A program made the position numbers and the translations under genes. Below the pieces are notes generated by a model. It saw only the letters and a program-made list of their open reading frames with translations, did no database searches and was not told where the DNA came from. From NCBI RefSeq assembly GCF_014779765.1, contig NZ_JACXZA010000006.1, forward strand, positions 186,001-250,000: DNA of 64,000 nucleotides, written 5' to 3'. This document shows positions 54,127-62,756 of the stretch, in pieces; positions within the stretch are counted from its first letter, which is position 1; each line of letters starts with the position of its first letter. Source of the DNA: Paenibacillus terricola. GTDB lineage: Bacteria > Bacillota > Bacilli > Paenibacillales > Paenibacillaceae.

Positions 54127-54193
54127 TCGAATTCTCCTTCAAGACTCTTTTTATATCGTTACGCTTCCCATCCCCACCCATTTTTAACCGAAA

Positions 54194-54223
54194 ATTGTAC
54201 AACTGGACATCCATTTCAATCAA
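54194..54223 (-). promoter_or_regulatory. Promoter of the acidic-protein gene
   Basis: TTGATT (54223-54218), an 18-bp spacer and TACAAT (54199-54194) on the minus strand. Confidence 0.45.
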
Positions 54224-54293
54224 ATGATCAATTCCCCTACGTAGAATGTTACAAAAAATTATACACATATGTCATGTTCCATGACATCAAGCA

Positions 54294-54302
54294 TGGTACA
54301 AT
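54294..54302 (+). promoter_or_regulatory. Extended -10 promoter of the PAS-HTH gene
   Basis: TGGTACAAT (54294-54302) is an extended -10. The -35 is weak. It is 64 bp before the start codon. Confidence 0.5.
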
Positions 54303-54365
54303 ATAAATAGATTAATTCGATCCGGTTTGAAGTTAATTATTCTGACGTTTGAGAGGTGCCTATAC

Positions 54366-55289
54366 ATGTACGATGTGTTTACGTTTAGTCCTGATTCAAT
54401 CCTCATTGTTGACGCTTCGATGGATTTGATCCGCATTACGGATATGAACGATGCATTCTGCGAATGGAGCGGTTATCGCAAGGACAACCTGCTTGGCACC
54501 ACTCCGTCGCAGCTGATCGAGAAAGAGCAAGGCAGCAACCCGTTCGAGCAGCTAGTAACGCTGTCTCAAGCGCCCTCTTCCTCCTCGCCTTTCTACTGCA
54601 AATTCCGTTCGCGCAACGGCATCCTCTTCGAGGTTCGAATTGAAGTGATGCGGATTGGTCAAACCGATGCACCGCTGAAACGTTATGCGGTCGTATTTCA
54701 CGATGTAACCGAGCAGCGCTGGATCGATTCCATCATCCGCGAGGAGAAAGCTGTTGGGGCGGCTATTCTGAATAGAGAGCATAACATCCAATGGGTGAAC
54801 AGCTATGTAACGCCTGTCCGGCATGAGCAGTCGGCCTTTTTGAATCAACCTTTTCAACATTATGTAAGCATCAATGACCGCCGCCATGTGAAGCGATCAA
54901 TCGATTATGCATCTGCTAACCGTACGCCGCAGCCATGCTCCTTCAGCCTCGTCCACGACGATGAGGTGTATCTCGCGCGTGCAGTCTTCATGTCATTCCA
55001 ACGCTGGAACGGCTCGGTGCGAAGCCACGCCGTTGTCATGCTGCAGATGGAGCCGCTTCATACGGACGTCGATTCGTCTGCTAAACTAAGACTGCTGATG
55101 ACGGCGAAGAACATTTCCGTTACCGAGCTTGCTCGTTCTACGCACATCTCGCTGACGACGATCTCCAAGATCCGCAACGGCAAGATCAAAAAACCTAAAC
55201 GGATGACAGCTGAATTAATCGCAAGTCAGCTTGGCGTTGTGCCTGAAGCGATCTGGGGCGCTTACCATGTCGGGTACGGCGGCTTCTAA
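54366..55289 (+). CDS. PAS-domain regulator with a C-terminal XRE-type HTH
   Basis: A 307-aa cytoplasmic protein. An N-terminal PAS domain (about 5-115: SPDSILIVDASMDLIRITDM, GYRKDNLLGTTP) is followed by a second, more diverged PAS-like region (about 130-235). The end (about 240-300) is an XRE-type helix-turn-helix (KNISVTELARSTHISLTTIS, KIRNGKIKKP). PAS plus a Cro-like HTH in one chain is an uncommon one-component regulator. GAGAGGTG seven bases before ATG 54366 gives the start. Target and ligand are unknown; it neighbours xylB but on the opposite strand. Confidence 0.78.
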   Translation: MYDVFTFSPDSILIVDASMDLIRITDMNDAFCEWSGYRKDNLLGTTPSQLIEKEQGSNPFEQLVTLSQAPSSSSPFYCKFRSRNGILFEVRIEVMRIGQTDAPLKRYAVVFHDVTEQRWIDSIIREEKAVGAAILNREHNIQWVNSYVTPVRHEQSAFLNQPFQHYVSINDRRHVKRSIDYASANRTPQPCSFSLVHDDEVYLARAVFMSFQRWNGSVRSHAVVMLQMEPLHTDVDSSAKLRLLMTAKNISVTELARSTHISLTTISKIRNGKIKKPKRMTAELIASQLGVVPEAIWGAYHVGYGGF

Positions 55290-55308
55290 TTCCGTTGATA
55301 AAAATAAA

Positions 55309-55354
55309 AACCCGCCTCATTCATCACATTTCATAGTGATGAATGAGGCGGGTT
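55309..55354. terminator. Strong bidirectional terminator
   Basis: A perfect 19-bp stem, AACCCGCCTCATTCATCAC (55309-55327) with GTGATGAATGAGGCGGGTT (55336-55354). It ends both the PAS-HTH gene and xylB (T/A-rich flanks on both sides). Confidence 0.9.
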
Positions 55355-55369
55355 TGTTTGTTATATTAA

Positions 55370-56866
55370 CTAGTTGCGATATGCTGCAAGCGCTTCGTTC
55401 AGGCCGCGCGTTTGCTCATACACTTGCTGATAGATGCGGAACAGACCCGCATACGTCTCAACCGCGTCAGCGTTTGGCTCATACGATGCGCCGCGCTTCA
55501 CGAATTGGTCTGCGCATGCGTCGAGGCTTGGGAACCAGCCGCAGCCATAAGCTGCGAGCATTGCTGCGCCAAGGCCAGGGCCTTGCTCGTTCTCCAGCGC
55601 AACGACCGTTGCGTTGAAGATGTCGGCTTGCATTTGCAGCCAGACAGGGTTTTGCGCGCCGCCGCCAATCGAGATCACCGTCTCGATCTTCTTGCCGGCC
55701 TTGCGGAACAGGTCGACGGACTCGTTCAGCGAGAACGTGATGCCTTCCATAACCGCACGCGCAAAATCAATACGTGTGTGCGAGCCGTCTACGCCAATGA
55801 AGCTCGCGCGGATTTGCGCGTCAGCATGCGGCGTGCGTTCGCCGACGAGGTAAGGCGTGAACAGCAGTCCGCCTGCACCTGGCTTCACTTCGCCAACGCC
55901 TTCGAGCATTTGGTTGAACGACTCGCCTGCTGCGAACGTATTTTTGAACCAGCTCAGGCTGTAGCCTGCCGCCAGTGTAACACCCATTGCGTAGAACGCA
56001 TTTTCTTTACCGTGGTTGAAGAAGTGCACTTTGCCTGCGAAGTCAGCGTCCTTGTCATTCTCGTAGTTCAGAATAACGCCGGACGTACCGATGCTCGACA
56101 ACGTCAAGCCTTCGGACAGGATGCCAGCGCCAATCGCGCCGCACGCGTTGTCCGCGCCGCCTGCGAATACTTTGACCGAAGCTTGCAGACCTGCGCGCTC
56201 AGCTACTGCCGGCAGCAGCGTGCCAACAAGACCGTGCGACTCTACCAGCGCAGGGCAGAACGATGCCGGAAGATCGAATGCAGCAAGCACATCATTGCTC
56301 CACTGTTTGCCTGCAACGTCAAGCAGCAGCGTGCCTGCGGCGTCGGAGTAGTCCATGTGCAGCTCGCCTGTCAGGCGGTAACGTACATAATCCTTCGGCA
56401 GCACGAACAGCTTCGCTTGCTCGAATGCTTGCGGCTCGTTCTGGCGAACCCAGAGAATCTTCGGCAGCGTGAAACCTTCCAGTGCCGGGTTGCGCGTAAT
56501 GCCAAGCAGCTTATCGCCAAGCGTACGCTCGATCTCGCGGCATTGTGCCGTCGTGCGCGTGTCGTTCCACAGAATCGCGTTGCGAACGGGATTTCCTTCG
56601 CCGTCCAGCAGCACGAGACCGTGCATTTGGCCCGAGAAACTCATCCCTTCGATGTCAGCCGCATTGATGCCTGTCGAGCTGGACAGCTCCTTCAATGCTT
56701 CAATTGTACCTTCCACCCAGTCATCCGGCTTCTGTTCGCTCCAGCCGGAATGCTCGTGGAACAGCGGGTATGCGCGGGAAGCCTCGCCGCGTACGACGCC
56801 TTCCTTGTCGATCAGAAGCGCCTTAACGGCGCTTGTTCCGAGGTCGATACCGATTACATAACTCAT
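55370..56866 (-). CDS. xylB: Xylulokinase
   Basis: A 498-aa FGGY-family kinase that phosphorylates D-xylulose to xylulose-5-phosphate. It shows the N-terminal GIDLGTSAVKALL, GMSFSGQMHGLVLLD (substrate site typical for xylulokinases), GGADNACGAIGAGI and the C-terminal ISIGGGAQNPVWLQMQADI signature. GGGAGA precedes ATG. It lies downstream of xylA but 382 bp away, with a terminator and a MITE-like element in between, so it may have its own promoter. Confidence 0.95.
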   Translation of the reverse strand: MSYVIGIDLGTSAVKALLIDKEGVVRGEASRAYPLFHEHSGWSEQKPDDWVEGTIEALKELSSSTGINAADIEGMSFSGQMHGLVLLDGEGNPVRNAILWNDTRTTAQCREIERTLGDKLLGITRNPALEGFTLPKILWVRQNEPQAFEQAKLFVLPKDYVRYRLTGELHMDYSDAAGTLLLDVAGKQWSNDVLAAFDLPASFCPALVESHGLVGTLLPAVAERAGLQASVKVFAGGADNACGAIGAGILSEGLTLSSIGTSGVILNYENDKDADFAGKVHFFNHGKENAFYAMGVTLAAGYSLSWFKNTFAAGESFNQMLEGVGEVKPGAGGLLFTPYLVGERTPHADAQIRASFIGVDGSHTRIDFARAVMEGITFSLNESVDLFRKAGKKIETVISIGGGAQNPVWLQMQADIFNATVVALENEQGPGLGAAMLAAYGCGWFPSLDACADQFVKRGASYEPNADAVETYAGLFRIYQQVYEQTRGLNEALAAYRN

Positions 56867-56895
56867 CGTCCGTTATTCTCCCTTTTCTATAGGTA

Positions 56896-57165
56896 GTTCA
56901 AAAAGTCATCTTTTGATCACGAAGTGAATCAGGAAGCCTATTCGACGTCGAAGCTTGCGTTCACCCTCGGAGTCCGGAGGTTATGCTTCCGATGCAGGTT
57001 TCCGCTGGAAACCTTGTATCATGTAGGTTCTGCCTACACTCCGTTCCTCCTGAAGTTATTTGCGATACTGCAGTGTTACAACCTGCGAACAAATAACAAC
57101 CACGTAAGCATACGCTTTTCAGGTTCTCGCAATCTTCTCGGTACTGAAAACCCGACTACTTGAAC
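56896..57165. mobile_element. 270-bp MITE-like element between xylA and xylB
   Basis: Terminal inverted repeats GTTCAAAAAGTC (56896-56907) and GACTACTTGAAC (57154-57165) match at 11 of 12 positions. The copy fragment at 47372-47420 has the perfect partner GACTTTTTGAAC. No transposase is inside; a small frame across it is not credible. I recall similar sequences in many Paenibacillus genomes. No clear target duplication is seen. Confidence 0.7.
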
Positions 57166-57185
57166 TTTCAATTTTCGTTCAAAAA

Positions 57186-57209
57186 AGCCAGCACTTATGC
57201 TGACTTTTT
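57186..57209. terminator. Bidirectional terminator after xylA
   Basis: AGCCAGCA (57186-57193) pairs with TGCTGACT around a short loop, flanked by AAAAAA and TTTTTT. It would stop xylA transcription before the MITE and xylB. Confidence 0.78.
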
Positions 57210-57248
57210 TGAACTTGCATATTGTTGAAGCGATAGACTCGCTTGTTA

Positions 57249-58562
57249 TTAAACGCTGTAGATTACTTCGCTAAGCAGCAGGCGGAGACGCTCTTGACGG
57301 CCCGACTTGTTAACGATTGGGTTGTTTTGCAGTGCGTATTGCTCCAGGGAAGCAAGCGTTGCTTTACCGGATACGATGTCAGCACCGATGCCGGATTTGA
57401 AGCTAGCATAGCGGTCTTCTACTACGCTGTCGAGAACCTTGTTCTCGATCAGTTTCGCAGCTGCTTTCAGGCCCCAAGCGAAGCTGTCCATACCTGCGAT
57501 GTGAGCAAGGAAGAGGTCTTCCAGTTCGAACGAACCACGGCGAACTTTCGCATCGAAGTTTACGCCGCCACGGCCCAGGCCGCCAGCTTTGAGAACTTCA
57601 TACATCGTAAGCGTCGTGGAGTACAGATCCGTAGGGAACTCGTCCGTATCCCAGCCGAGGAGCATGTCGCCTTGGTTAGCGTCGAGCGAGCCCAGCATGC
57701 CGTTGATTGCAGCTACGCGGATCTCGTGCTCGAACGTGTGGCCAGCCAGTGTAGCATGGTTAGCTTCAAGGTTCAGCTTGAAGTGCTCTTTCAGGCCATA
57801 GTTTTGCAGGAACGAAATCGTCGTTGCAGCGTCGAAGTCGTATTGGTGTTTAGTAGGCTCTTTCGGCTTAGGTTCGATCAGGAATTGTGCGTCGAAGCCG
57901 ATTTCTTTCGCGTAAGCGATCGACATGTGGTACAGGCGAGCGAGATTGTCCAGCTCAAGCTTCATGTCCGTGTTCAGAAGCGTTTCGTAACCTTCGCGAC
58001 CGCCCCAGAATACGTAGTTTTCAGCGCCGAGCTCTTTACCTACTTCAAGGCCTTTCTTCACTTGTGCTGCAGCGTATGCGTATACGTCAGCGTTGACTGC
58101 TGTACCAGCGCCATGAACGAAGCGCGGGTTCGTGAACATGTTTTGCGTGTTCCAGAGCAGCTTTCTGCCGGACGATTTTTGGCCGTCTTTCAGCATAGCA
58201 ACGATGATGTCGAGGTTTTTGTTCGTTTCTTGCAGCGTAGCGCCTTCAGGAGCGATATCGCGGTCATGGAAGCAGTAGTAAGGAAGGTTCAGCTTCTCCA
58301 TGAACTCGAAGTTTGCTTCAACGCGTGCTTTAGCTTTATCAAGAGCGCTCAGGCTATCCCAAGCACGTACAGCCGTACCAGCGCCGAATGGATCCGTGCC
58401 GTCTGCAGTGAAAGTGTGCCAGTATGCTACTGCATAACGCAGGTGCTCTTCCATCGTTTTGCCGAATACGACTTCGGATGGATTGTAGTGTTTGAATGCA
58501 AGTGCATTGTCGGAGCCTTTGCCCTCGAATTTAATTGTTGGAATGTTAGCGAAATAGGACAT
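57249..58562 (-). CDS. xylA: Xylose isomerase
   Basis: A 437-aa TIM-barrel enzyme converting D-xylose to D-xylulose with two divalent metals. The catalytic His lies in [13 protein letters not shown]; metal and substrate residues appear in [35 protein letters not shown] and [14 protein letters not shown]. The length is that of the long class II isomerases. GGAGG precedes ATG. Regulation by XylR (operator 58666-58692) and CcpA (58620-58633) is indicated. Confidence 0.97.
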   Translation of the reverse strand: MSYFANIPTIKFEGKGSDNALAFKHYNPSEVVFGKTMEEHLRYAVAYWHTFTADGTDPFGAGTAVRAWDSLSALDKAKARVEANFEFMEKLNLPYYCFHDRDIAPEGATLQETNKNLDIIVAMLKDGQKSSGRKLLWNTQNMFTNPRFVHGAGTAVNADVYAYAAAQVKKGLEVGKELGAENYVFWGGREGYETLLNTDMKLELDNLARLYHMSIAYAKEIGFDAQFLIEPKPKEPTKHQYDFDAATTISFLQNYGLKEHFKLNLEANHATLAGHTFEHEIRVAAINGMLGSLDANQGDMLLGWDTDEFPTDLYSTTLTMYEVLKAGGLGRGGVNFDAKVRRGSFELEDLFLAHIAGMDSFAWGLKAAAKLIENKVLDSVVEDRYASFKSGIGADIVSGKATLASLEQYALQNNPIVNKSGRQERLRLLLSEVIYSV

Positions 58563-58619
58563 CGTTAACGTAATCCTCCTTCAAAATGTAAGATGCATGA
58601 TTGCCATGCGTTTGATTGT

Positions 58620-58633
58620 TGAAAGCGTTATTG
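58620..58633. promoter_or_regulatory. Possible cre site in the xylA leader
   Basis: TGAAAGCGTTATTG has the strong left half TGAAAGCG of a cre but a weaker right half. It lies between the xylA promoter region and its start, where B. subtilis xylA also has a cre. Confidence 0.4.
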
Positions 58634-58648
58634 CTTGTGTCTAACGAC

Positions 58649-58654
58649 AGCATA
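58649..58654 (-). promoter_or_regulatory. Extended -10 of xylA
   Basis: On the minus strand TGGTATGCT contains the -10 TATGCT (58654-58649) with TG in front. The XylR operator directly upstream covers the -35 region. Confidence 0.45.
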
Positions 58655-58665
58655 CCACTTCAGAA

Positions 58666-58692
58666 CTTGGTTTGTCTATTAAACAAACTAAG
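58666..58692. promoter_or_regulatory. XylR operator 1 (xylA side)
   Basis: CTTGGTTTGT (58666-58675) and ACAAACTAAG (58683-58692) are inverted at 9 of 10 positions around seven bases. It resembles the B. subtilis xyl operator (TTAGTTTGT...ACAAACTAA). Confidence 0.8.
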
Positions 58693-58849
58693 TTTTTTAG
58701 ATTTTTTTGTGCCAGCAGAATTTCTTTCGAAACATCGCAGTTACAACATCAATTCCTCAATCGAGCAATCAGACAACTTAATAACCACCACCATATACTT
58801 TTCTCATATGCAGCAAAATAAACACCCACTTAATTCGTCCCCCTCACTT

Positions 58850-58889
58850 CGTTTAACGACTAAACAAACTTGACGGAATATGCTACAAT
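58850..58889 (+). promoter_or_regulatory. xylR promoter with XylR operator 2
   Basis: GTTTAACGACTAAACAAAC (58850-58868) has the same 19-bp frame as GTTTGTCTATTAAACAAAC in operator 1. It covers the -35 TAAACA (58861-58866); TGCTACAAT (58881-58889) is an extended -10 after 17 bp. XylR would thus repress its own gene. Confidence 0.55.
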
Positions 58890-58922
58890 AGAGCTACTAA
58901 TTGCTGCAGAGGATGTCATGAA

Positions 58923-60095
58923 ATGGCGAAACCAAAACCGACAGGCGATCAAACGCTGATCAAAAAAATAAACACGGCGATCGTGCTCGATTCCGTAATG
59001 AAAGAAGGTCCTCTCTCCAGGGCGCAAATATCGGAGCGAACAGGGCTAAACAAAGCGACCGTCTCAAGCCTAGTGCTTGACCTGATGGATGCTCATCTTG
59101 TTGATGAAATCGGCCAAGGCGTATCCAACGGCGGACGCAAGCCGGTCATGCTGCTGTTCAATGCGCAGGCTGGACATGCCATTGGGATTGACCTTGGCGT
59201 CAATTATATACGCGGTGTATTAACGGACTTGCTCGGCAATGTCGTAGAGGAACGAGAATGGACAATGAAACGGCCGGACATGGCCTCCGGCTTGAAGCAG
59301 CTAGAAAACTGCATTCAGAAGCTTGTCGAGTTGGAGCCTTCAAGCAAATACGGTATCGTTGGCATCGGCATCGGCGTTCCCGGCATCGTCGATGATAAGG
59401 GCGCGATTCTGTTCGCCCCCAATTTGGCATGGGACCGCGTGGAGCTTCAACGTCTAATCGAGGAGCGATTCGGCGTGCCGGTCACGATCGACAACGAAGC
59501 GAATGCAGGCGCGCAGGGCGAACAGAAGTACGGTGCAGGCCGCGGCATTCCTCATCAAATCTATGTCAGTGTCGGCATCGGGATCGGGACAGGCATTATT
59601 CTGAACAAGGATCTGTACAAGGGGGCCTCTGGCTTCTCCGGCGAGCTTGGCCATCTATCGATTCAATATGACGGCAAGCCTTGCCGCTGCGGCAATCGCG
59701 GCTGTTGGGAGCTGTATGCCTCGGAGAATGCATTGGTGGAAAACGCAGAAGAATTAGGACTTGAAGGCGAACTTGACAGTCTAATCGCCGCAGCGGAAGC
59801 TAACGATTCACGTGCGATCGAGCTGTTCCGCAGCATCGGCGAATATCTGGGCGTCGGCATCGCAAACATCGTCAACGTTTTCAACCCGGACGTCGTCATT
59901 ATCGGCAATCGGATGAGCCGGGCCAGCCGTTGGCTGGAATGCGCCGTTCAAGAATCGGTCGACCGCCGAACACTGTCGTACCATCGCGAGCGAATGCGCA
60001 TTCTGTTCGCGGAGCTGCAGGACCGTTCTGCCGTACGAGGCGCGGCGTATTACGCGATCAGCACGTTCCTGCGGAAAGTGCGGAACGTGGAATAG
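58923..60095 (+). CDS. xylR: ROK-family xylose repressor
   Basis: A 390-aa regulator with an N-terminal winged HTH (GPLSRAQISERTGLNKATVS), an ATPase-like ROK domain (GIDLGVNYIRGVLTD, IGIGTGIILNKDLYKG, GELGHLS) and the ROK zinc motif CRCGNRGCWE. XylR proteins leave their operator on binding xylose. Divergent from xylA, with operators before both genes. GAGGATG precedes ATG at 58923. Confidence 0.92.
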   Translation: MAKPKPTGDQTLIKKINTAIVLDSVMKEGPLSRAQISERTGLNKATVSSLVLDLMDAHLVDEIGQGVSNGGRKPVMLLFNAQAGHAIGIDLGVNYIRGVLTDLLGNVVEEREWTMKRPDMASGLKQLENCIQKLVELEPSSKYGIVGIGIGVPGIVDDKGAILFAPNLAWDRVELQRLIEERFGVPVTIDNEANAGAQGEQKYGAGRGIPHQIYVSVGIGIGTGIILNKDLYKGASGFSGELGHLSIQYDGKPCRCGNRGCWELYASENALVENAEELGLEGELDSLIAAAEANDSRAIELFRSIGEYLGVGIANIVNVFNPDVVIIGNRMSRASRWLECAVQESVDRRTLSYHRERMRILFAELQDRSAVRGAAYYAISTFLRKVRNVE

Positions 60096-60176
60096 ACGCT
60101 GGATAATTGAGGTAGATTGAAACATTAGGGTTATATATGACGTCTAGTAGATATTCCATATTCAGGGAGGGATATC

Positions 60177-60446
60177 ATGTACAAATTTCTCGCGACGTTG
60201 GTGCTCGTCATCTTCTTGTCAGGGTGCAACGGAACAAGCGGCGACGAGTTCACGATTTCGGGTAAAGTCACTGCCATCGATAAAGATAAACAGTATGTCT
60301 ATGTCGATAAACAAGCGCCGATCAAATACGAGAAGTATGATGAATTAGAAATCGGCCAGCAAGTCACCTTTGTTCTTAACAACACAAACAAAGACGATGT
60401 ATGGGATCCTGAAACAATAAAAGTAAAATCGTTCAAAACTCCCTGA
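60177..60446 (+). CDS. Small DUF3221-like lipoprotein, 89 aa
   Basis: Signal peptide with lipobox LSGC (Cys17) and a small OB-like domain (FTISGKVTAIDKDKQYVYV, ELEIGQQVTFVLNN) resembling DUF3221/YobA-type proteins. A GGGAGGG ribosome site precedes ATG. A very strong terminator follows. Function unknown. Confidence 0.75.
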   Translation: MYKFLATLVLVIFLSGCNGTSGDEFTISGKVTAIDKDKQYVYVDKQAPIKYEKYDELEIGQQVTFVLNNTNKDDVWDPETIKVKSFKTP

Positions 60447-60530
60447 CTTCCATTCAAAGCACACGCTCGTCACCAGCCTTATATGCAGTGTCTGTCCGGC
60501 GGTTCGGGTCTTGGACTATACTAGCATCAC

Positions 60531-60569
60531 AACGGCCAGTTGCCGGTAGAATACCGGCAACTGGCCGTT
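60531..60569 (+). terminator. Strong Rho-independent terminator
   Basis: AACGGCCAGTTGCCGGTA (60531-60548) pairs perfectly with TACCGGCAACTGGCCGTT (60552-60569), followed by TTATT. It probably ends the DUF3221-like transcript. The 270 bp after it, up to 60842, holds no gene I can support. Confidence 0.82.
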
Positions 60570-60841
60570 TTATTAATCTAGTATCGGAGAAATTGCATTG
60601 GATTTACATAGGTGCTGGTATCCCCTTTTTCTTTATGCTCGGACGGATCGGCTTGATTGTATTGAAGGCCTGTACATTGATCAATATATGCCTGCATGCA
60701 ATGTACCCGATTGGTAGACCGGCAGGTTATAATAGAAGCAGAGTGTTCGTGCAATCGCAACCCATTAGTGAAATCGATATTTTTGCGAATAAATAGCTAT
60801 TGTACAAGGCAAAACGGAGATATTCTAGGAGGACAGCAATT

Positions 60842-61093
60842 ATGGCTAAATCAAAGGTTCCCAAACGACCTACAAGAGATGAGTTTGTGTTAGAGGAGAT
60901 CGGCAATCAAATTACGGAAGCTTTCCACGAGGAGTCAACGATTCTATTGACCATCTGGGCTTGGGAAGAGCCTTTGCGCGGCAAAATCGTTCATCTCGAT
61001 TCCCGAACCGGCAAGGTGCACGTTCAGACGCCGCATGAGCTTGTTAAAGTTCCGTTCATGGACATTATGAGTCTAGACTATCCAAGGGATTGA
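60842..61093 (+). CDS. YolD-like protein, 83 aa
   Basis: A short basic N-terminus and a YolD-like domain (TIWAWEEPLRGKIVHLDSRT, GKVHVQ, KVPFMDIMSLDYPRD), the family often found beside UV-repair DNA polymerases in Bacillus. No such polymerase is nearby here. AGGAGG is nine bases before ATG 60842; the longer open frame from 60800 lacks a ribosome site. Confidence 0.75.
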   Translation: MAKSKVPKRPTRDEFVLEEIGNQITEAFHEESTILLTIWAWEEPLRGKIVHLDSRTGKVHVQTPHELVKVPFMDIMSLDYPRD

Positions 61094-61110
61094 ACACATA
61101 TTGTTCACGC

Positions 61111-61158
61111 AAAAAACGCCGTCTTTCCAGCCCTCTTAGGCTAGGAAAACGGCGTTTT
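61111..61158. terminator. Bidirectional terminator
   Basis: AAAAAACGCCGT with inner TTTCC and GCC pairs with GGC, GGAAA and ACGGCGTTTTCTT. It lies between the convergent YolD-like and ThuA-like genes. Confidence 0.85.
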
Positions 61159-61192
61159 CTTATCATCCTATTCATACAATGATTCCGAAAAA

Positions 61193-61891
61193 TCACCCTC
61201 TAGCCGCCCACTTCGTGGCAGCCAAGAGCAGCCGCCGCACTGCAGGATGGCTCAGCGAGTCAGCTGTATGTCCCGGCATTACGTTGATGATGCGGCCAAG
61301 CCCGTACGCCTGCGTCCAGACTGCCGGATGCAAAGCGCCTTCGTGCCCATACTGCAGCAGCACTTCGCGATCCCCATTCGGCGCATCAGCGAATTCGTAG
61401 CGGTACGGCTCCTCATCGAGCTCGAAAGACTCAATCGCTGCAAGCAGTGCTGCGGAACGATCTGCTTCTTCCGATGCAGTTGCCTCACCTTCTGTATTAG
61501 CTTTACGCGCTTCCGACACTGGAACGAACTTCAATGGTTGAAAAGGCGGATGCCCCGTAAACTTCGCGCCGAACAACGGCAGCAGCCGCTCGTGAATAGC
61601 GAGAGAAATGCCGCAGTGCAGCGACACCAGACCCCCGCCCTCCCACACATAAGCAAGCAATCCATCCGCTTGCTTCTCTGTAAGCTTCTCCGTCCAACGA
61701 TCCGCGTACGAAATAATGACATCCGCATGCAGCGACGATTGTCCTTCGAGTGCATCACCGTATTCAACGACTGTCTCCACACTGAAGCTTGGAGCCAGAA
61801 TCGCCGTTACATCCTGTTCAACAGCTTGTACGGGATGATAAGGCGCTTCGACGTCACCGAACAGAACGGCTCTCCCTATACCTTTTACCAT
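61193..61891 (-). CDS. ThuA-like protein, 232 aa
   Basis: ThuA-domain (class I glutamine amidotransferase-like fold): YVWEGGGLVSLHCG, KFTGHPPFQPLKF and GLGRIINVMPGHTADS are the family motifs, also seen in bacterial proteins for trehalose or other disaccharide use. The usual triad Cys is present in LHCG. The start overlaps the SDR stop (ATGGTAA), so the two are translated together. Substrate unknown. Confidence 0.85.
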   Translation of the reverse strand: MVKGIGRAVLFGDVEAPYHPVQAVEQDVTAILAPSFSVETVVEYGDALEGQSSLHADVIISYADRWTEKLTEKQADGLLAYVWEGGGLVSLHCGISLAIHERLLPLFGAKFTGHPPFQPLKFVPVSEARKANTEGEATASEEADRSAALLAAIESFELDEEPYRYEFADAPNGDREVLLQYGHEGALHPAVWTQAYGLGRIINVMPGHTADSLSHPAVRRLLLAATKWAARG

Positions 61892-62625
61892 GGCAGACGC
61901 GTTCCATATTCCGTTTCGATATAAGGCGGCTTGCCATCTACATCCGGCCAGTCCGATTCGTTCATGATAGCCCCAAGCACGTTTGCTGCGGACTGCTCAA
62001 TCGTCAGTCGAGCGGTCGTGTTCAGTTCGCCGTGCATATAGCTCTGAACCCAGCCCGGATGCAGCACGAGCACGCGTCCGCCCAGCGGCTTCAATTGGTT
62101 ATGAATGAGAGCCGACTGCATGTTTACTGCCGCCTTCGACATGCAATAAGCGTACCAGCTATCTCGGCCGCAAGCGCCGACGCTTCCCGCTTCCGATGAT
62201 ATGTTCGCAACAATCGGACGCTCCGACTTCAGCAGCAGCTTGCCGAACATTTGGGTTACGCGCAACGGCCCCAATGTGTTCACATTGAGAACCTGCTGCA
62301 TTTCTGCAAAATCAAGCTCGTCCGGCAGCTGTTTATCAATATCACCCAGAATGCCAGCGTTGTTAACGATGAGATCGATATGATCCGTCCAGCCGGAAGC
62401 CTTCGCTGCCGCCGCTCTTACTCTATCATCGCTGCCAATATCCAAATCATCTATAAGGAGCAGGCGTCCTTCTACCTGCTTCTCCAACTGTTTCAGTTCC
62501 TCTGGAACTTGTCCATGCACGCCAGCAATCACGCGCCAACCTTGTTCCAGCAGCCCTTTTGCCAAGCCGAAGCCAAGCCCTCGTCCAGCTCCAGTCACTA
62601 CTGCTGTCCCTTTATGTATCGCCAT
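61885..62625 (-). CDS. SDR-family oxidoreductase, 246 aa
   Basis: Nucleotide site VVTGAGRGLGFGLAKGL, NNAG motif IVNNAGILGD, catalytic Ser in ANISSEAGS and YAYCMSKAA (Y-x3-K). Closest in form to plant- and bacterial-type carbonyl reductases. AAAGGAG nine bases before ATG 62625 sets the start. With the ThuA-like gene it may oxidise or reduce a sugar derivative; that is a guess from pairing. Confidence 0.87.
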   Translation of the reverse strand: MAIHKGTAVVTGAGRGLGFGLAKGLLEQGWRVIAGVHGQVPEELKQLEKQVEGRLLLIDDLDIGSDDRVRAAAAKASGWTDHIDLIVNNAGILGDIDKQLPDELDFAEMQQVLNVNTLGPLRVTQMFGKLLLKSERPIVANISSEAGSVGACGRDSWYAYCMSKAAVNMQSALIHNQLKPLGGRVLVLHPGWVQSYMHGELNTTARLTIEQSAANVLGAIMNESDWPDVDGKPPYIETEYGTRLPW

Positions 62626-62756
62626 GATCAACCGCTCCTTTATGATCGATGTAGAGGTTGCACTTTCATGGCTACATTGTAGCACAATGCTGCTGGCATA
62701 TTAGGTACAAAATCAACGGACTTTCACGCTTAGCCCAACAAATAGAGGATCGATCA

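Noticed and set aside
55412-56896. 494-codon plus-strand frame opposite xylB
   Set aside because: Shadow of xylB; Cys/Arg-rich and without motifs.
57243-58568. 441-codon plus-strand frame opposite xylA
   Set aside because: Shadow of xylA; no ribosome site or domain.
60578-60760. 60-codon minus-strand frame after the strong terminator
   Set aside because: Its C-terminal part looks somewhat protein-like (DPSEHKEKGDTSTYVNP) but there is no ribosome site or clear start; left uncalled.
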